From Candidatus Bathyarchaeum sp. (GTDB lineage Archaea; Thermoproteota; Bathyarchaeia; Bathyarchaeales; Bathyarchaeaceae): DNA of 28,937 nt. Numbering within the stretch: position 1 is the first letter of the stretch; every line of letters starts with the position of its first letter. Shown one piece after another: positions 1-7,289 of the stretch. Where the stretch lies: positions 1 through 28,937 of the forward strand of contig PIXT01000253.1 in NCBI GenBank assembly GCA_003096235.1, read 5' to 3'. The notes below the pieces were generated by a model, which saw only the letters and a list, made by a program, of their open reading frames with translations, had not been told where the DNA came from and did no database searches. The translations under genes and the position numbers were made by a program.

Positions 1-486
1 ACTGCTGCTAAAGCCACAAAGTTAGGTGGTGTACTTCTCGCCTTTTTTGCATTATCAGGAACCATTATTTTTCAATTATTTAGCATTGAATTGTTTTCTT
101 TCCAGATAGCTGGTGGAATTCTCCTAGTCACCATGGCATTAAAAATGCTTTCAGAAAAGAATGGTTACTCTCATGAAGACCGTGAAGATATATCAATAAT
201 TCCTCTAACATTTCCATTAACTGCTGGTCCAGGCACGATACTTACTGTTATCCTGATATTTTCTCAGGCAACTACCTTATTTGAGACAATTATTGTCTTT
301 GGGGCAATAGGAATAGGAGTTTTATTATCCTATCAAGGAATGATTCATGCGCATCAACTCCTAAAGTATTTCGGAAAAGAGGGCGTGCAAGTAGTATCGT
401 CACTAATGGCCATTATTGTACTTGCGATGGCCATTCAGTTTATAATTGGCGGAATATTCGCAGCTGTATCTAACATCCCACTCTAA
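1..486 (+). CDS. MarC family integral membrane protein, 5' truncated by the window edge
   Basis: The reading frame is open from base 1 to the TAA at 484-486, giving 161 residues with no start, so the gene begins upstream. The first ATG/TTG-type codon inside the window (TTG at 91) falls in the middle of a conserved membrane region and is not the start. The sequence carries the MarC hallmarks FQIAGGILL and PLTFPLTAGPGTI, with about four hydrophobic segments in what is present. MarC proteins are usually about 200 residues, so roughly 40-50 N-terminal residues are missing. MarC is a polytopic inner-membrane family of uncertain role, once linked to multiple antibiotic resistance without firm support. 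Family assignment is confident; the substrate is unknown. Confidence 0.88.
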   Translation, partial: TAAKATKLGGVLLAFFALSGTIIFQLFSIELFSFQIAGGILLVTMALKMLSEKNGYSHEDREDISIIPLTFPLTAGPGTILTVILIFSQATTLFETIIVFGAIGIGVLLSYQGMIHAHQLLKYFGKEGVQVVSSLMAIIVLAMAIQFIIGGIFAAVSNIPL

Positions 487-924
487 AAAATGACTGCACA
501 AATATTATTATTAAAAATATTGGAAGTTAAGAAGCTATTTTTCTATTAATGGTGTGTTGGCGATGTTAAGTGTGTGTATTAGTACAATAATCTCAAGAGT
601 CGTCGTGTTGATGAGAATATTGGATTTGGGGTTAAAATTTAACTTTTTAAAAGTTTTCCCTAATTCTTTGGTTTTCATAAAAAAAGGCTGTTTTCAACAA
701 TGAACCTCTATTAGTCTGCTAGTAAGTTACAACTATAAGCTCATCTTGGGCTTATTTCACTCCCCCGCTATATTAGAAAATGGGCTAAAAAATGGCTCGA
801 CATTCCCCCTCTTTATACTTTGATTGTAGTTAGTGGGATGCTTTGGACTTGTTTGCTAGGTGCATGTAAACGATTCACATTTAATGAAATATTTTAAATG
901 TAAACACAAGGTAGTATTTAATTG
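487..924. other. Intergenic region, about 440 bp, with no convincing gene
   Basis: I found no ORF with protein-like composition on either strand. The only structured part is the right-hand end (864-905), which has direct and inverted repeats around a TATA-like sequence just upstream of the disrupted gene at 925. Confidence 0.5.
864..905 (+). promoter_or_regulatory. Candidate promoter/operator with an 8-bp inverted repeat and a direct repeat
   Basis: A perfect inverted repeat, ACATTTAA (877-884) and TTAAATGT (894-901), has a 9-nt spacer. An 8-nt direct repeat ATGTAAAC occurs at 864-871 and 898-905. The right arm overlaps an AT-rich TATA-like stretch (about 891-898) lying roughly 28 nt upstream of the GTG at 925. 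That geometry would suit an almost leaderless transcript. The repeats are seen directly; operator function is inferred. Confidence 0.4.
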
Positions 925-1602
925 GTGTCAATACTGGACTCAAAAGTTATTTTATGTGAAAATCTTGTTAATGAAAATTTTTGCAAAATAATTAATGAAA
1001 GTCTTGAAGGAAAAGCAACTAGAGTTGATTTGTGTCAAAATAATTATAAGAATTTTTGCTGTTATCTTTGCCCATCACAACAGTCTGTGATATCAGCTGC
1101 AATTATCTTATGACTGAACCCAATCCAGAATTGGAATATAAAATCGAAAATGAAATCCATAAAAAAGAGAACCGACTTGAAGAATTAGGAACTCTATTCA
1201 GAAGGAAAAATCGGAAATAAATCATACATAAAAACTAGCAAGCTAATTGAGAAAAACATCGAATCCCTTAAACAGGCAATAAAAAACCCATTTATTTCGC
1301 CCAATTATTTTAGTTCCACAAACCTAAATCCTGCTAGTTACTTACTCAAACGACCAGACAACCCATCGACTACTGACAATCCCAGCCGTGGGGAACTGAG
1401 ATTGGTTTTTTTTGTAATGGGAATTGCAGTGATTGTTTTAGGTTATTTTGGAATTCAAAGTGCATACCAATACAGTGGTTTTTACTACGTTAGATATTAT
1501 ATGGGTATACTCGGAATGGTGGCTGGAATATTTATGGTCTTAATAGCGTTGGTTTCTTTCTTTATTGGAACAAAGACCAAAATTCCAAACATAGATTCTT
1601 AG
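925..1602 (+). pseudogene. Cys-rich N-terminal, two-TM C-terminal protein; frame disrupted twice
   Basis: Read in one frame this region looks like two unrelated small ORFs (about 922-1113 and 1402-1602). Allowing a shift near 1085 and a compensating shift near 1197 gives one continuous product of about 225 residues. Its N-terminus has CEN...FCK...LCQ...FCCYLCPSQQS followed at once, in the shifted frame, by CDISC, so the cysteine pattern continues across the break. A charged helical part follows (ELEYKIENEI, KKENRLEELG), then SEGKIGNKSYI in the original frame, then two membrane helices at about 1402-1465 and 1495-1570. Short archaeal proteins with a similar Cys cluster are familiar to me, but I cannot name a function. 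GTG at 925 (TTG at 922 is the alternative) is the likely start. Either the gene is inactive or the assembly has two single-base errors. An ATGA at 1110-1113 would also allow a coupled short ORF, but that would not explain the third segment. Confidence 0.6.
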
Positions 1603-2283
1603 TGTGTGAATTAGTTGATCTTAATTGGCGTTAAACTTTAAACTAACGCTTTTTCTTGCGATTATTGAATTTTCTTCGTGCTGAGTTAGTCAATTCTTTA
1701 ACTTCGATACTCTTTATGCCATTGCCAATTTTCCATGTCTAAAACCCAGACTTAGCTACACGCATGGCTTCGGCGTTGGGTTTTGCTGTCTTTCTCGCGA
1801 TGTATTTCTTGGTGTTTTCTTTATCTCGCGTTTCTTTGTATTTAGGGTTCCCACAAAGGATATGAATTTTTTTTGGATAAAAACAGAGCGCCACAAACTA
1901 CACACTTTCGCCATTGTTTAGGAAATTCCTTTTTGGAAATGAAAAAACGCGCGCTTAATGCGCTCTCGGTATATTCCTGAAAAAGATTCACATATAATGA
2001 TTGGAAATGCAATACAAGAGCAAGCCATAAAAAATGAATGGGATAAAGAAGAAAACGAATAGGATAAAATTGTACTAGACAAAGAGGAATGGGCATAAGG
2101 GATGTAAACCAGATTATGAGCATTAAACAAAAAGCCAACGAAACATTTGATGCTCCTAGTATGCCGTGACCAATTTTTTGTGGGTTGATGCTGGAAAATG
2201 TGTTGTTTGTGGGCGGCGGATTTGCTCTTGTTCCACTGAAATACCAAAAAATGGTGGGGCTTGCTTGTTTCCCCAGAAGGTGT
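1603..2283. other. Remnant-rich spacer between the disrupted gene and the RAM gene
   Basis: The region has no intact gene that I believe. It holds a decayed minus-strand zinc-ribbon-like gene (1643 to about 1990) and a short plus-strand ORF beginning at 2116 that looks like the start of a small membrane protein with an in-frame TGA. The long minus-strand frames over 1842-2312 otherwise have a noisy, non-protein-like composition. Confidence 0.45.
1643..1990 (-). pseudogene. Decayed small zinc-ribbon-like protein
   Basis: On the minus strand the phrase KQWRKCVVCGALFLSKK is followed by a T8 run on the plus strand (1867-1874). Removing one base from that run makes the frame continue as IHILCGNPKYKETRDK and then a lysine/arginine-rich tail, completing a CxxC...C metal-binding pattern. 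The same frame meets a TAG at 1739-1741, then continues for about 31 more basic residues to a TAG at 1643-1645. Two lesions (frameshift plus in-frame stop) argue for a dead gene, or for a homopolymer error plus a true stop at 1739. The upstream boundary is uncertain because composition degrades beyond about 1990. Similar CVVCG proteins are often phage or mobile-element accessory genes; I cannot assign a family. Confidence 0.4.
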
Positions 2284-2340
2284 TTATTCGTTTTTGTATT
2301 CTTTTGCAACAATCATTGTTGTTGTCAGGAAGATGTCTGA
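2116..2340 (+). pseudogene. Remnant of a small membrane protein with the MSxKQK...F(D/E)xP N-terminus
   Basis: An ATG at 2116 opens 17 codons starting MSIKQKANETFDAP, then TGA at 2167. Beyond the stop the same frame stays open to 2340 and reads as a hydrophobic stretch (LENVLFVGGGFALVP, then VGLACFP and LFVFVFF). The N-terminus resembles that of another short ORF at 13491 (MSNKQKEGFEVP). The last 57 bases overlap the 3' end of the convergent RAM gene, which is clearly real, so this reading is at best a degraded fragment. Confidence 0.25.
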
Positions 2341-2529
2341 TAGTGACCGCAGTTTGTCTGTTAGAAACTTGTCTAGGTCCGCTAAATCCTTGACGCGTAC
2401 TTTTGCGATGGCGTCGTATTCGCCGTATAGTTCGTCTACTTGAACGACTTCTTCAAAGTTAGCGACTCTTTCGCATACGTCTCTTTCAGCGCCTGACTTC
2501 AATGTAACGAGGATATAACCAAAGACCAT
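2284..2529 (-). CDS. Stand-alone Lrp/AsnC-type ligand-binding (RAM) domain protein
   Basis: An 81-residue protein consisting only of the alpha/beta RAM domain found at the C-terminus of Lrp/AsnC regulators. It has a first beta strand YILVTLKSG, a helix around ERDVCERVANF, and the EYDAIAKVRV and FLTTTMIVAKEY strands. No helix-turn-helix is present. RAM-only proteins of 75-85 residues are common in archaea and are thought to bind amino acids or to form mixed oligomers with full-length Lrp proteins. The start is set by a GAGGT seven nucleotides before ATG 2529; the upstream in-frame extension to 2622 is Cys-rich and not family-like. A TATA box 33-44 nt upstream suggests its own promoter, so it is probably separate from the beta-helix operon that ends just upstream. 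Confidence 0.85.
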   Translation of the reverse strand: MVFGYILVTLKSGAERDVCERVANFEEVVQVDELYGEYDAIAKVRVKDLADLDKFLTDKLRSLSDIFLTTTMIVAKEYKNE

Positions 2530-2561
2530 ACCAATTACCTCTTCACAACTACAGCCACACC

Positions 2562-2573
2562 AAAAACTTAAAC
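2562..2573 (-). promoter_or_regulatory. TATA box of the RAM gene
   Basis: On the minus strand GTTTAAGTTTTT lies 33-44 nt upstream of ATG 2529. Transcription starting about 25 nt downstream would leave a leader of about 13 nt carrying the GAGGT ribosome-binding site. It sits just past the end of the beta-helix operon (stop at 2616). Confidence 0.45.
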
Positions 2574-2615
2574 ATATCGTTACAAAACCCGTGAAACAGC
2601 ACATAAACCCTGAAG

Positions 2616-3845
2616 TTAACAAACTAGCTTTTTTCTAGCAACAATTACCACAAAAGTCACTGTCAGGAACAAAGGCAACAGCATCCATGATGGAAGCTCT
2701 GGGATTATATCGGATGGTGCTTGTGGGTTAGGTTCAGTTAAGAATGGAACAAAAGAAACTGTACCCAAATCAAAATCGTGCTTGTAGTCATGAATTGTCA
2801 TGTTAATTGCTTGAGTGTCTGGTGTTCCCCAATAGTTGTAGGTCGCGTTGATGTCATTTTTTGAGCCTGCGCCCAAGTTAATGTTGTAATTGGAGTTGTT
2901 TTGCAGGTTGTTGTAAATGATGGTTGAATCTTTGGTCGGACAATATATTCCGTCAGAATTGTTTGAAATTGTGTTATTTCGAATTACAGGTTTTGCGTCA
3001 TATCCCATGGCTATTCCGTGAACATTATCGGTTATCAAATTCTTTTCAATTATTGACGTGCGTGTTGCCCTGATTCCAATCATAAAACCAGATATGACAT
3101 TACCGCAGATGTATGCATCATCTTCGCCATCCATACTTATTCCAGTTTCAATTAAGCCGTTAATTTGAGCAGAAATATTGTTGTACAAAATTCTAGGTGA
3201 CCCATTAACGTAAATTGAACCAGTAACATTGTTGCCAGAAATGGTAGATGAACCATAAGCAGAGATTTGACCAAAAACTACATTGTCAGAAACTTCTGTT
3301 GAGCCATTGACAATTATTGGTCTATGAATGATGTTGTTTAGAATTAAACCTCCGTTAACGTCTATTGCAACGCCCAAATAAGTAAACTCAAAAACGTTGT
3401 TGCTTATCTTAACAGCCACCACATCATCAGAGTCTGTGGTTGTAATGATTGCAGTCCGATTAAGTATTGCATGCTCAATTATATTGCCATTACCAGTTTG
3501 TTCATTCCAACTGGTGCTACCCGACCTAAAATCTATGTATTCTCCATTGAAGAAAATTTTGTCAGTGCTGTTTCCTATTGCACGCAATGTACCGTTGACT
3601 CGTATGTAATAGTCATTGAGGTTTACAGTGACTCCTGATTCGATTGTTAATGTTGCTCCTTCGCTTACAAGTATAGCCCCAGTTAGACTGTACGGACTAT
3701 TCGCTCGTATCCACGTAGTATCTGAACTGATTATACCCGTTACTTCAGTAGAAGCGTGAACCACACCAAGATTTCCAAGTCCACCAAAAAATAATCCACC
3801 AACTACGATTAACACAAAAAATTCACAAGAAAACGATTTAATCAC
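2616..3845 (-). CDS. Secreted right-handed beta-helix protein D (last of four paralogues)
   Basis: 409 residues. An N-terminal signal peptide (basic MIKSFSCEF then a hydrophobic stretch) is followed by the cap module shared by all four paralogues: SDTTWIRANSPYSLTG, TLTIESGVTVNLNDYYIRVNGTLRAIG, then WNEQTGNGNIIEHAIL. Next come short parallel beta-helix rungs with the repeated NN/ISNN turns, resembling NosD/PbH1 repeats, and many NxT/S sequons. The C-terminal cap reads YNYWGTPDTQAIN ... FLTEPNPQAP, followed by IPELPSW, a membrane helix and RKK, an exported and membrane-retained topology. It starts at GTG 3845, ten nucleotides after the previous gene's TGA. The signal is PELPSW here against PEFPS in the other three. 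The ligand or enzymatic activity is unknown; such folds can be sugar lyases, binders or structural surface proteins. Confidence 0.85.
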   Translation of the reverse strand: MIKSFSCEFFVLIVVGGLFFGGLGNLGVVHASTEVTGIISSDTTWIRANSPYSLTGAILVSEGATLTIESGVTVNLNDYYIRVNGTLRAIGNSTDKIFFNGEYIDFRSGSTSWNEQTGNGNIIEHAILNRTAIITTTDSDDVVAVKISNNVFEFTYLGVAIDVNGGLILNNIIHRPIIVNGSTEVSDNVVFGQISAYGSSTISGNNVTGSIYVNGSPRILYNNISAQINGLIETGISMDGEDDAYICGNVISGFMIGIRATRTSIIEKNLITDNVHGIAMGYDAKPVIRNNTISNNSDGIYCPTKDSTIIYNNLQNNSNYNINLGAGSKNDINATYNYWGTPDTQAINMTIHDYKHDFDLGTVSFVPFLTEPNPQAPSDIIPELPSWMLLPLFLTVTFVVIVARKKLVC

Positions 3846-3855
3846 AATTTACACT

Positions 3856-5436
3856 TCACACATCTACAATTTTCTTTCTAACAAACACAACTACCAAAGC
3901 TATCACCAAAAACAATGGCAAAAGTGTCCATGATGGAAACTCGGGAATCTGATCGGATGTTGCTTGGGGGTTTGGTTCAGTTAAGATTGGAATGAAATTT
4001 ACTTTGCCCGAGTTGAAGTCATATTTGAAGTCACGGATTGTCAGGTTGATTGCTTGTGTGTCGGTTGTGCCCCACCAATTATGTTTGAAATCAAAGTTGT
4101 TTGAGCTGGTTTCTAAGTATATGCTGAATTGGCTGTATCTTTCGAAGTTGTTGTAAACTATTTCACACGAAGGCGGGTCACTACGCACTTTTATTGCAAC
4201 AGCAACATCGGTTATTGTGTTGTTTCGGATTATAGTGGGACCACGAACGGATACTCCATTAACGGATTGGTTACTAATCGAGTTCCGTTCAATAGTTACG
4301 GGTCCAGTTGCCACAATTCCTTCTTTACCGCCAATGATCGTGTTATTTCTAACAACGGCATCTCCCCAACTAACCACTACAGATTTGTTATTATTGACCA
4401 ACAAATTTCCTCTAATTGTTGCACTACAGTCTACAGTAATGGCATCAGGATAATCAAAAATTGTGTTGTTAAGAACGGTGGAGGTCCCGTCGTCAAGGTG
4501 AATTCCATAGCCACCAGTTGTCACAATGTCTTGTCCGGGACCAAACAGGGTGTTATTTGAGATTTCAGAGCTTCCACGAACTTCGATTGCAGTATCATAT
4601 GTCAAATAAGTAAATAGACCTCTTCTTGGATCAGCGTATTGCTTAATACCACGTGGATGAAAAATTAGATTGTTTGAGATTACCGAGGCAGTTGCTTGAA
4701 TGACTCCATGTACGGTGTTATTCAAAAATTCTGACGAGTGCCCCACAGATATTTCACAATTAATAGTGTTGTTATATACAGACGATGATTGCCCAACCGC
4801 AGCATCAAGACGAACAATATTGTTGTAGATTACGTTTGAATCTCCTGTATACAGTTTGCTGATGTTGTTGTCACAAATGACGTTGGAGTGCTCAGCGGTG
4901 ACGTCGTGCCAACAGTAATTGTTTGAAATATTGTTAAAGCTTCCAACTTCAATAGGGCTATGAAGTACGTTATTTGAAATCAAAGAGGAATCGCCAAGAT
5001 ACATCATAGTTAAGTCGCTGTTAGTCAACTTCAAAGAAACATTGCTGTTTATCGTTACCCACGATAAATCACAGTATTCAAACACGCACCCAGAGTCTGT
5101 TTGCGCGTCCCAGCCATTACTGTGCTGACTAAAAGATATGTCTCCTTGGTTAAGGTAGATTTTTTCAGTGCTGCTGCCGATTGCCCGCAGAGTTCCATGG
5201 ACTAAAATTTCGTAATCATTCAGGTTCACGGTGGCGCCAGCTTCAATAGTTAAAGTCACCCCATCCACAAGTACAGGTCCAGTTAGATTGTGTGGACTGC
5301 CCGCTTTTGTCCAAGTAGTATCCGAGCCAATCACAGTTATTAGACCACTTTGCGCCACACCAAAAGGCACACAACCACCTAACAGTAATCCGCCAGCCAG
5401 ACTAAACATCAAAAATACATGCAGCAAAGATTTCAT
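3856..5436 (-). CDS. Secreted right-handed beta-helix protein C
   Basis: 526 residues with a signal peptide (MKSLLHVFLMFSLAGGLLLGGC). Its cysteine follows LLLGG, so a lipoprotein-like lipobox is possible but not required. The shared N-terminal cap runs SDTTWTKAGSPHNLTG, TLTIEAGATVNLNDYEI, then GWDAQTDSGCVFEY. The central part consists of beta-helix rungs rich in isoleucine/valine and NN turns. The C-terminal cap NWWGTTDTQAINLTI ... FIPILTEPNPQAT precedes IPEFPSW, a TM helix and RKK. Its ATG overlaps the upstream gene's TGA as ATGA (5433-5436), and GGGAG lies nine nucleotides upstream, so translation is probably coupled. Fold assignment is confident from the repeats; function is not known. Confidence 0.86.
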   Translation of the reverse strand: MKSLLHVFLMFSLAGGLLLGGCVPFGVAQSGLITVIGSDTTWTKAGSPHNLTGPVLVDGVTLTIEAGATVNLNDYEILVHGTLRAIGSSTEKIYLNQGDISFSQHSNGWDAQTDSGCVFEYCDLSWVTINSNVSLKLTNSDLTMMYLGDSSLISNNVLHSPIEVGSFNNISNNYCWHDVTAEHSNVICDNNISKLYTGDSNVIYNNIVRLDAAVGQSSSVYNNTINCEISVGHSSEFLNNTVHGVIQATASVISNNLIFHPRGIKQYADPRRGLFTYLTYDTAIEVRGSSEISNNTLFGPGQDIVTTGGYGIHLDDGTSTVLNNTIFDYPDAITVDCSATIRGNLLVNNNKSVVVSWGDAVVRNNTIIGGKEGIVATGPVTIERNSISNQSVNGVSVRGPTIIRNNTITDVAVAIKVRSDPPSCEIVYNNFERYSQFSIYLETSSNNFDFKHNWWGTTDTQAINLTIRDFKYDFNSGKVNFIPILTEPNPQATSDQIPEFPSWTLLPLFLVIALVVVFVRKKIVDV

Positions 5437-7289
5437 TTTGCGCAGCTCCCACTAACTACTTTTTTTCTAACAAACACAACCACCAAAGTTGCAGCCAACA
5501 ACAAAGGAAAGATGATTACTGAAGGAAACTCTGGGACAGAGTTAGGTGTTGTTTGAAGGTTGGGCTCAGTTAAAAAGGAAACAAAATCAACTCTGCCCAA
5601 TCCAAACTTGTACTTGTAGTCATAAATTGTCAAGTTGATTGCTTGTGTGTCTGTTGTTCCCCACCAGTTGTTTGTGGCGTCAATGTTACCTGCGCCTTCA
5701 TTCAAGTAAATACTATTAGAGCCATAGTTTTCGATGTTGTTGTAATTGATTTTTGCTGAACAGTTCAGTTTGATTGCAGTGTCAGTGTCTGAAATTGTGT
5801 TGTTTTTGACTTCTGCATACGATTCAAGCGAAATTCCTACATCAGCCTGTCTGCTAATCACGTTGTTCTCAATTATTGAGCCATCAGCAGTCAACACCTT
5901 GATTCCTATGCTGCCATCAGTTATGTTGTTGTCTTTGATTGCAACAATGTTTTTTGTGATCAGTATTCCTTGCGTATTGTTAGTGAGCAGGTTTCCTTGA
6001 ATTGTTGTCCCACCAGAGATGCCGATGTTGCATCCAATAATCGTGTTTTCTGCTACATGGACATCTCCCCTAAGAACTATTCCATCAGACAGCATGTATT
6101 CTGTAACTTCTGGTGCAGGGAAATACCAATAGTACATTGCCGAATGAGCGGAGTCATAAACTTTGTAGGTGTAAGAGTGATTGTAGCCAGTAATTGTGTT
6201 GCCTGAAATAATTCCTGAACCACAGCTAAGATAAATTCCACGACTAATCAAATTATTCTTAATCTCTACAGAATCCGCAGTAAAATAGGTGGTCTTTGTT
6301 TTCTCGTTAGATGGCTCTAAGCGACCGATCCCTTCGATTGTGTTGTCAGAAATTACGGGGGAACCGCCAGAACAGTACATTAATCCAATCGTATTTTTTG
6401 AGATTACAGGTGAACACCCAGAAAGGTGCATCTCACCGACCACATTATCTGTAACGGTTCCTGAGCCGCCAGAAAGAGAAAGATCGCCCATCGTGTTGCA
6501 TACAATCTCAGATGAACCCGCAACTGAAGCGGTACCATTAATGTTGCTGCTGCTTATCTTCAAGGAAACACTGCTGGCTACGCTTACACCGTTTAGAACG
6601 GCATGCTCAATCGTTGAACCAGAACCTGTTTCTTCATTCCATCCATCGCTATCTTCGGCAAAAATAATGCTCTCCGAAAGTGTTGCACTGTTAAAATGAA
6701 CCTTGTCTGAACTGCTACCAAGCACACGCAATTTGCCTTTCACAACTAAATCATAGCCATTAAGGTTCACTGTAACTCCAGATTCAATGGTCAGAACTTT
6801 TCCAGAATCAACAATCAACTGTCCAGAAAAATCGATTGGACTATCATTTATTGTCCAAACTTCATCTTCAACAGTTGGGTTCTCGTTTATGCTTACAGGA
6901 ACATTCGTTTGTATCTCAACATCCTCTAGAATCGCAAATTGGATACTTGAGCCAGTGCCTGTTTGCGGGTTCCAAGCATTGCTGTGTTCGGTAAAAGTAA
7001 TTTTTCCATTGCTGAACTGAATCTGGTCAGTGCGGGTGCCTATCGCACGCAGTGTTCCATTAACTCTTAGTTCATAGCCGTTTAGATTCACTGTGGCTCC
7101 TGCCTCAACGGTTAATGTTACTCCATTGTTTACAAGCACAGGTCCAGTAAGCAACTTTGGACTATCTGCCTGTGTCCATGTGGTATCTGAGCTAATGATT
7201 ACTATTACTCCAGGAGCTTGCGCAAAAGCAGGACTAGCGGCAGCTAACAGCAAACCAGCAATTACAATGAACGACAAAAACTTTCTCAA
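5433..7289 (-). CDS. Secreted right-handed beta-helix protein B with a duplicated N-terminal module
   Basis: 618 residues if started at TTG 7289. A GTG at 7304 is in frame, but a GGAGG lies just inside it and eight nucleotides before TTG 7289. That TTG also overlaps the previous TGA as TTGA (7286-7289) and gives a clean signal peptide, MRKFLSFIVIAGLLLAAASP. The N-terminal cap module occurs twice in tandem. The first copy (about residues 33-120) has SDTTWTQADSPKLLTG and NAWNPQTGTGS. The second (about 138-240) has EVWTINDSPIDFSG, TLTIESGVTVNLNGYDL and DGWNEETGSGSTIEHAVL. Beta-helix rungs, the NWWGTTDTQAINLTI cap, VPEFPS, a TM helix and RKK follow. The duplication is not seen in the other three paralogues. 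Confidence 0.86.
   Translation of the reverse strand: MRKFLSFIVIAGLLLAAASPAFAQAPGVIVIISSDTTWTQADSPKLLTGPVLVNNGVTLTVEAGATVNLNGYELRVNGTLRAIGTRTDQIQFSNGKITFTEHSNAWNPQTGTGSSIQFAILEDVEIQTNVPVSINENPTVEDEVWTINDSPIDFSGQLIVDSGKVLTIESGVTVNLNGYDLVVKGKLRVLGSSSDKVHFNSATLSESIIFAEDSDGWNEETGSGSTIEHAVLNGVSVASSVSLKISSSNINGTASVAGSSEIVCNTMGDLSLSGGSGTVTDNVVGEMHLSGCSPVISKNTIGLMYCSGGSPVISDNTIEGIGRLEPSNEKTKTTYFTADSVEIKNNLISRGIYLSCGSGIISGNTITGYNHSYTYKVYDSAHSAMYYWYFPAPEVTEYMLSDGIVLRGDVHVAENTIIGCNIGISGGTTIQGNLLTNNTQGILITKNIVAIKDNNITDGSIGIKVLTADGSIIENNVISRQADVGISLESYAEVKNNTISDTDTAIKLNCSAKINYNNIENYGSNSIYLNEGAGNIDATNNWWGTTDTQAINLTIYDYKYKFGLGRVDFVSFLTEPNLQTTPNSVPEFPSVIIFPLLLAATLVVVFVRKKVVSGSCAK

Noticed and set aside
601..640. 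Possible C/D-box small RNA (TTGATGAG near 608)
   Set aside because: The C box lacks the purine and no D box with suitable spacing was found.
1643..1741. In-frame TAG inside the zinc-ribbon remnant as a pyrrolysine codon
   Set aside because: argS, the tandem Lrp gene and the 25981 gene all end normally in TAG, no Pyl genes are visible, and the remnant also has a frameshift.
1997..2096. Plus-strand frame from ATG 1997 with a charged, helix-like composition
   Set aside because: Only 22 codons before TAG and the region is A-rich, which produces Lys/Glu-rich translations by chance.
1842..2312. 156-residue minus-strand ORF
   Set aside because: Only its last 30 or so residues look like protein; the rest overlaps the RAM gene end and has noisy composition. 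Reported instead as a remnant.
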